Source: Burkholderia sp. 4M9327F10 (GTDB taxonomy: Bacteria > Pseudomonadota > Gammaproteobacteria > Burkholderiales > Burkholderiaceae). Taken from it: a DNA stretch of 64,000 nucleotides. Location of the stretch: positions 1 through 64,000 of the forward strand of contig NZ_SCNV01000006.1 of the NCBI RefSeq assembly GCF_005503145.1. Reading direction: 5' to 3'. Positions 61,827 to 64,000 of the stretch are shown here, piece after piece (within the stretch, counting starts at the first letter, position 1; the number at the start of each line of letters is the position of its first letter). Both the position numbers and the translations under genes were made by a program. The notes beneath the pieces are model-generated. The model was not told where the DNA came from. It ran no database searches and saw only the letters and a program-made list of their open reading frames with translations.

Positions 61827-63452
61827 ATGTCGACCCCCGCTCCCTATAACCAGCCGCAAGATGCGGTGACGCACGCACTGGGCGTCGAAGTGCTGGGCGC
61901 CTGCAAATCGTTCGGCGCGTTCCGCGCGCTCGACAAGGTTTCCATCAAGGTCGCACCGGGCACGATTCACGCGCTGCTCGGCGAGAACGGCGCGGGCAAG
62001 AGCACGCTGGTGAAGGGGCTGGTGGGTTATGGCCTGCTCGACGAAGGCCAGATTACCGCGGACGGCCGCGAAGTGAGCATCGCCTCGCCGCGCGATGCGC
62101 AGGTGCTCGGCATTGGTATGGTGTATCAGCATTTCACGTTGGCCGCGGGACTCTCGGTGGAGGAGAACCTGCTGTTGTCGCGCGCCAGCCTGCCGTGGCG
62201 AATCGACTGGAAGCGCGAGCGCGCTGCGTTGACGGAGTTCATGCAGCGCATGCCCTTCAGGCTGCCGCTCGAAGCCCCGGTTGCCGGACTTGCCGCCGGC
62301 GAAAAGCAGAAGCTCGAAATTCTCAAGCAGCTCTATCTGCGGCAGCGCTTCCTGATTCTGGATGAACCCACCTCGGTGCTCACGCCGCAGGAGGCCGACG
62401 AGGTGCTCGGCCTGATGCGCGATCTGACGACGCGTGACGAGCTGACGGTGCTGATGATCACGCACAAGTTTCGCGAGGTGATGGCGTATGCGGACGACGT
62501 CACCGTGCTGCGCAAAGGCCGTCAGGTAGGAACCACGGCGGTTGCGCAAACGGACCGCGAACAGCTCGCCAACTGGATGATGGGTACCGGTTCTGCGCCG
62601 CAAGCAGAAGCTTCTGTTCAGGACTCGCCCGTGCTTGCCGAAATCCGCACCGGGCGCGCCGGGCGCAAGCCGCTCGATCCGCAGGCCACGATCAGGCTGG
62701 CGTTAAGCGAGCTCTCCGTGCAGGACGATCGCGGCCATACGGCGGTGCGTCGGGTCACGCTGACGGTCCGGGCCGGCGAGATTCTCGGCATTGCGGGTGT
62801 CTCCGGCAACGGGCAAAAGGAACTGGTCGAGGCGCTGGTCGGACAACGCCGCCCTGTGGAAGGCGGCATGCAGATTGCGGGCGCGCCGTATCACGCCACC
62901 CGGGAAGAAATGACGACACGCCGCGTGTTCGCGATTCCCGAGGAGCCCCTCAAGAACGCCTGCGTCGCCGGCATGAGTGTGGCGGAAAACCTCGCCCTGC
63001 GCGATTTCGACCGCACGCCGCTATGCCGCAGCGGCTGGCGCCTTGACCGCAAGGCGATGCGCGAGCGCGCCACGCAACTGATCCGCGATTTCAACGTGCG
63101 GCCACCCGCGCCCGAGCGGATGATCGGCACGCTCTCCGGCGGCAATGTGCAGCGGGCCGTGCTGGCGCGCGAGCTGGGACAGCCGGTGGACGTGCTGATC
63201 GTGGCGAACCCCGTGTTTGGACTCGATTTCGCCTCGGTGGCGGACATTCACGCGCGGCTGATTGCGGCACGCGACGCGGGCGCGGCGGTATTGCTCGTCA
63301 GCGAGGATCTGGACGAACTGCTGGAACTGGCCGACCGGATCGCTGTGATGGCGGAGGGACGGCTGGTGTACGAAACCGCGGCAGCGGGCGCCGAGCGCGC
63401 CGTGCTGGGGCGGCACATGGCGGGACACACAGACGAGCCGGCAGTGCATTAG
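61827..63452 (+). CDS. ABC transporter ATP-binding protein with two ATPase domains
   Basis: This is the 541-residue ATPase of the BMP-type importer. Domain 1 (about 10-245) has Walker A GENGAGKST, an ABC signature replaced by VAGLAAGEKQKLEILKQL, and Walker B LILDEPTSVLTP. Domain 2 (about 285-530) has a degenerate P-loop GVSGNGQKEL and signature LSGGNVQRAVLAREL, as is normal for this group. The ATG at 61827 lies six bases after the cysteine hydrolase stop. A strong hairpin follows the gene. Confidence 0.94.
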   Translation: MSTPAPYNQPQDAVTHALGVEVLGACKSFGAFRALDKVSIKVAPGTIHALLGENGAGKSTLVKGLVGYGLLDEGQITADGREVSIASPRDAQVLGIGMVYQHFTLAAGLSVEENLLLSRASLPWRIDWKRERAALTEFMQRMPFRLPLEAPVAGLAAGEKQKLEILKQLYLRQRFLILDEPTSVLTPQEADEVLGLMRDLTTRDELTVLMITHKFREVMAYADDVTVLRKGRQVGTTAVAQTDREQLANWMMGTGSAPQAEASVQDSPVLAEIRTGRAGRKPLDPQATIRLALSELSVQDDRGHTAVRRVTLTVRAGEILGIAGVSGNGQKELVEALVGQRRPVEGGMQIAGAPYHATREEMTTRRVFAIPEEPLKNACVAGMSVAENLALRDFDRTPLCRSGWRLDRKAMRERATQLIRDFNVRPPAPERMIGTLSGGNVQRAVLARELGQPVDVLIVANPVFGLDFASVADIHARLIAARDAGAAVLLVSEDLDELLELADRIAVMAEGRLVYETAAAGAERAVLGRHMAGHTDEPAVH

Positions 63453-63502
63453 CGGCCAGTCCGACAAAGAGCAATGCTAAAACCACACAAAAACGGGGTA
63501 CT

Positions 63503-63535
63503 GAGCAGGCGCCTGCCGGTGGGCAGGCGCCGCTC
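63503..63535 (+). terminator. Strong stem-loop between the ATPase gene and the second hydrolase
   Basis: The arm GGCGCCTGCC (63508-63517) pairs with GGCAGGCGCC (63522-63531) around the loop GGTG. The stem is extended below a single bulged A by GAGC/GCTC, giving 14 pairs. Only a weak T-poor tail (CTTATAAC) follows, so it may be a partial terminator or an RNA-processing stem that lowers expression of the last gene. Confidence 0.6.
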
Positions 63536-63555
63536 CTTATAACTGGGTCCAAACC

Positions 63556-64000
63556 ATGAGCATCGAAGTTCAGGCGCTGCCTGCGCCGTTCGTGTTCGAA
63601 CCACAGCACACCGCGCTGGTAATCATCGACATGCAGCGCGATTTCATCGAGCCGGGCGGCTTCGGCGAATCGCTTGGCAACGATGTCTCCTTGCTGGCGC
63701 AGATTGTGCCCACCGTCGCCGAACTGCTTGCGCTTGCCCGCAACGCGGGCTGGCTGGTGGTTCATACACGCGAGTCGCATGCGCCCGATCTGTCCGACTG
63801 TCCGCCGGCCAAACGCCTGCGCGGCGCTCCGCATCTGCGCATTGGCGAGCCCGGACCGATGGGGCGAATCCTCGTGCGCGGCGAACCCGGCAACGCGATT
63901 ATCGACGCGCTCGCGCCGCGTGCCGGTGAGCTGGTCATCGACAAACCCGGCAAGGGCGCGTTCTACGCCACCCCGTTAGGCGAAGCACTGCAGGCAAACG
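63556..64000 (+). CDS. Cysteine hydrolase, isochorismatase family (partial, runs off window)
   Basis: The first 148 residues of a second cysteine hydrolase are present. It shares with the first one D25 ([10 protein letters not shown]), [29 protein letters not shown] and K130 ([13 protein letters not shown]). The catalytic Cys lies beyond the window. It is a paralogue of the biuret-type enzyme with a shorter lid loop and may act on a related compound (triuret, ureidoacrylate, carbamoyl derivatives); which one cannot be decided. It follows the ATPase gene by about 100 bp with a hairpin between. Confidence 0.85.
   Translation, partial: MSIEVQALPAPFVFEPQHTALVIIDMQRDFIEPGGFGESLGNDVSLLAQIVPTVAELLALARNAGWLVVHTRESHAPDLSDCPPAKRLRGAPHLRIGEPGPMGRILVRGEPGNAIIDALAPRAGELVIDKPGKGAFYATPLGEALQAN

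Noticed and set aside
1..64000. Search for CRISPR arrays, prophage, transposases and tRNA/rRNA genes
   Set aside because: No regularly spaced repeats, recombinase or transposase motifs, or RNA gene signatures were recognised by reading.

Overview
The window is GC-rich, gene-dense DNA from a beta-proteobacterium of the Burkholderiaceae, most likely Paraburkholderia or a close relative. This rests on the Burkholderia-type trimeric porin, the LysR-rich gene set, the aerobic-type cobalamin genes (cobG, cobN) and strong third-position GC. I see no rRNA, tRNA, CRISPR array, prophage or insertion sequence. About 51 protein genes are supported, the last of them cut by the window end.

Layout. 0-6.3 kb: a DeoR regulator, a large SWIM/SNF2 helicase, and DUF1697, NIPSNAP and hypothetical genes. 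6.7-11.9 kb: a signalling operon (OmpR-type response regulator, LysM-FecR envelope protein, CHASE2 histidine kinase, lipoprotein). 12-18.3 kb: a LysR regulator divergent from an Fe(II)/2-oxoglutarate oxygenase, an M24 metallohydrolase and a glycine-betaine-type ABC importer, probably for uptake and catabolism of a quaternary amine or similar osmolyte. 18.4-29.2 kb and 32.8-40.5 kb: two blocks of cobalamin genes. The first has a leftward arm (higBA-cobE-cobO-cobB-bluB) and a rightward arm behind a cobalamin riboswitch (cobW-cobN-chlI-like-VWA). The second has a leftward arm (cobG-cobH-cobI-cbiG/cobJ) and a rightward arm (cobL, cobK, cobM). Between the blocks lie a PilZ protein, a LysR regulator and an MFS transporter. 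40.5-46 kb: a monocarboxylate-type symporter with its DUF3311 partner, MarC, a class II glutamine amidotransferase and a chemoreceptor. 46.4-50.3 kb: a 1285-residue autotransporter. 50.7-57.5 kb: an MBL hydrolase, a CobT-like/CobS-like pair, a porin and a ferredoxin-NADP reductase. 57.7-64 kb: a BMP-family ABC importer operon carrying two cysteine hydrolases, the first closely resembling biuret amidohydrolase, behind a sigma-54-type promoter that runs into a 30-bp palindrome.

How the genes work together. The corrin pathway is nearly complete from precorrin-2 to adenosylated cobyrinate diamide (CobI, CobG, CobJ, CobM, CobK, CobL, CobH, CobB, CobN plus chelatase ATPase, CobO) plus BluB for the lower ligand. 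No C-1 methyltransferase (CobF or CbiD) is present in the window. A CbiG-like domain is fused to CobJ while a separate CobE keeps the intact CbiG-C motif. The right-hand operon looks like a nitrogen-scavenging system for biuret-like ureido compounds. The points most worth checking are that operon and its control region, the toxin-antitoxin pair at the head of a cobalamin operon, the missing in-frame ATG of cobW, and the oxygenase/M24/betaine-transporter cluster.
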